42,136 nucleotides of DNA, taken from assembly GCA_021372675.1 (NCBI GenBank), contig JAJFTZ010000015.1, positions 1-42,136 of the forward strand, read 5' to 3'. Numbering within the stretch: the stretch's first letter is position 1; each line of letters begins with the position of its first letter. The notes under the pieces were generated by a model, which saw only the letters and a program-made list of their open reading frames with translations, ran no database searches and was not told the origin of the DNA. A program made the position numbers and the translations under genes. Origin of the DNA: Eubacteriales bacterium (lineage in GTDB: Bacteria; Bacillota; Clostridia; Christensenellales; CAG-138). This document shows, one piece after another, positions 42,063-42,136 of this stretch.

Positions 42063-42136
42063 ATGAAAGGTAACTTAAAGAGAACTTTTATCCTTTTCCT
42101 CGCGTGCGCGCTTATCTTGACGAGCGGCGCGTTCAA
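42063..42136 (+). CDS. Start of a secreted protein gene (partial)
   Basis: The first 24 codons read MKGNLKRTFILFLACALILT and then SGAF, a typical signal peptide or lipoprotein signal. GGGAGG lies 6 bases before the ATG. The rest is beyond the window, so the product is unknown. Between 41909 and 42062 no gene or convincing promoter was seen. Confidence 0.8.
   Translation, partial: MKGNLKRTFILFLACALILTSGAF

Overview
The window looks like the chromosome of an anaerobic, GC-rich member of the Firmicutes (class Clostridia). This rests on the gene families present: a YabE-type G5/3D cell-wall protein beside rsmA, VanW, DegV, a flavoprotein-rubredoxin, an oxygen-sensitive class III ribonucleotide reductase, and acetyl-CoA/CoA-transferase fermentation genes. 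Ribosome-binding sites are strong and close to GGAGG. The genus cannot be named from the sequence.

Layout. 1-560: the 3' end of a 23S rRNA gene and a 5S rRNA gene (rRNA operon end). 565-2830: an intergenic structured repeat, a secreted Ig-like/NlpC-P60 protein, and a second repeat copy. 2837-4908 (minus): a yabE-like gene and rsmA, divergent from a class B penicillin-binding lipoprotein (5139-7304) that is followed by a degenerate pyrophosphatase-like gene. 7909-12274: a short-chain acyl-CoA operon (CoA-transferase A and B, thiolase, FlK-like thioesterase, lone dihydrolipoamide dehydrogenase). 12309-16053: VanW protein, transglutaminase-like lipoprotein and flavoprotein-rubredoxin. 16149-20125: a three-gene ABC-2 exporter and an MsmK/UgpC-type sugar ATPase. 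20324-21904: a leucine-rich-repeat lipoprotein. 21994-25813 (minus): degV and nrdD-nrdG, the latter behind a promoter with two NrdR-like boxes. 26026-28031 (minus): an AT-richer two-gene cassette with a LexA-box-like site in front. 28245-30768: GNAT, Nudix, S66/MccF-like peptidase and an ABM-domain protein. 31085-33775 (minus): purA-purB. 34117-34668: hpt. 34727-35022: a third structured repeat between duplicated terminators. 35033-37345 (minus): four zinc-ribbon proteins. 37641-41840: a solute-binding lipoprotein, a membrane-anchored LuxR-type regulator and a TPR glycosyltransferase. A secreted-protein gene begins at 42063 and runs off the end.

How they work together. Much of the window concerns the cell envelope (P60, YabE-like, PBP, VanW, transglutaminase, exporter, S66 peptidase, glycosyltransferase). 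A second theme is nucleotide supply (nrdDG, purAB, hpt), and a third is acyl-CoA fermentation.

The most interesting candidates are: (i) the SOS-box-preceded pair at 26026-28031, a protein with N-terminal peptidoglycan-binding-like repeats, no signal peptide and an unrecognised C-terminus, followed 8 bases later by a small membrane protein, laid out like a bacteriocin/toxin-immunity pair; (ii) a family of multi-hairpin intergenic repeats whose copies keep pairing through compensatory base changes; (iii) the GNAT-Nudix-MccF-like cluster; (iv) the zinc-ribbon cluster with a tRNA T-arm-like motif next to a start codon that lacks a Shine-Dalgarno. These functional readings are inferences from sequence read by eye.
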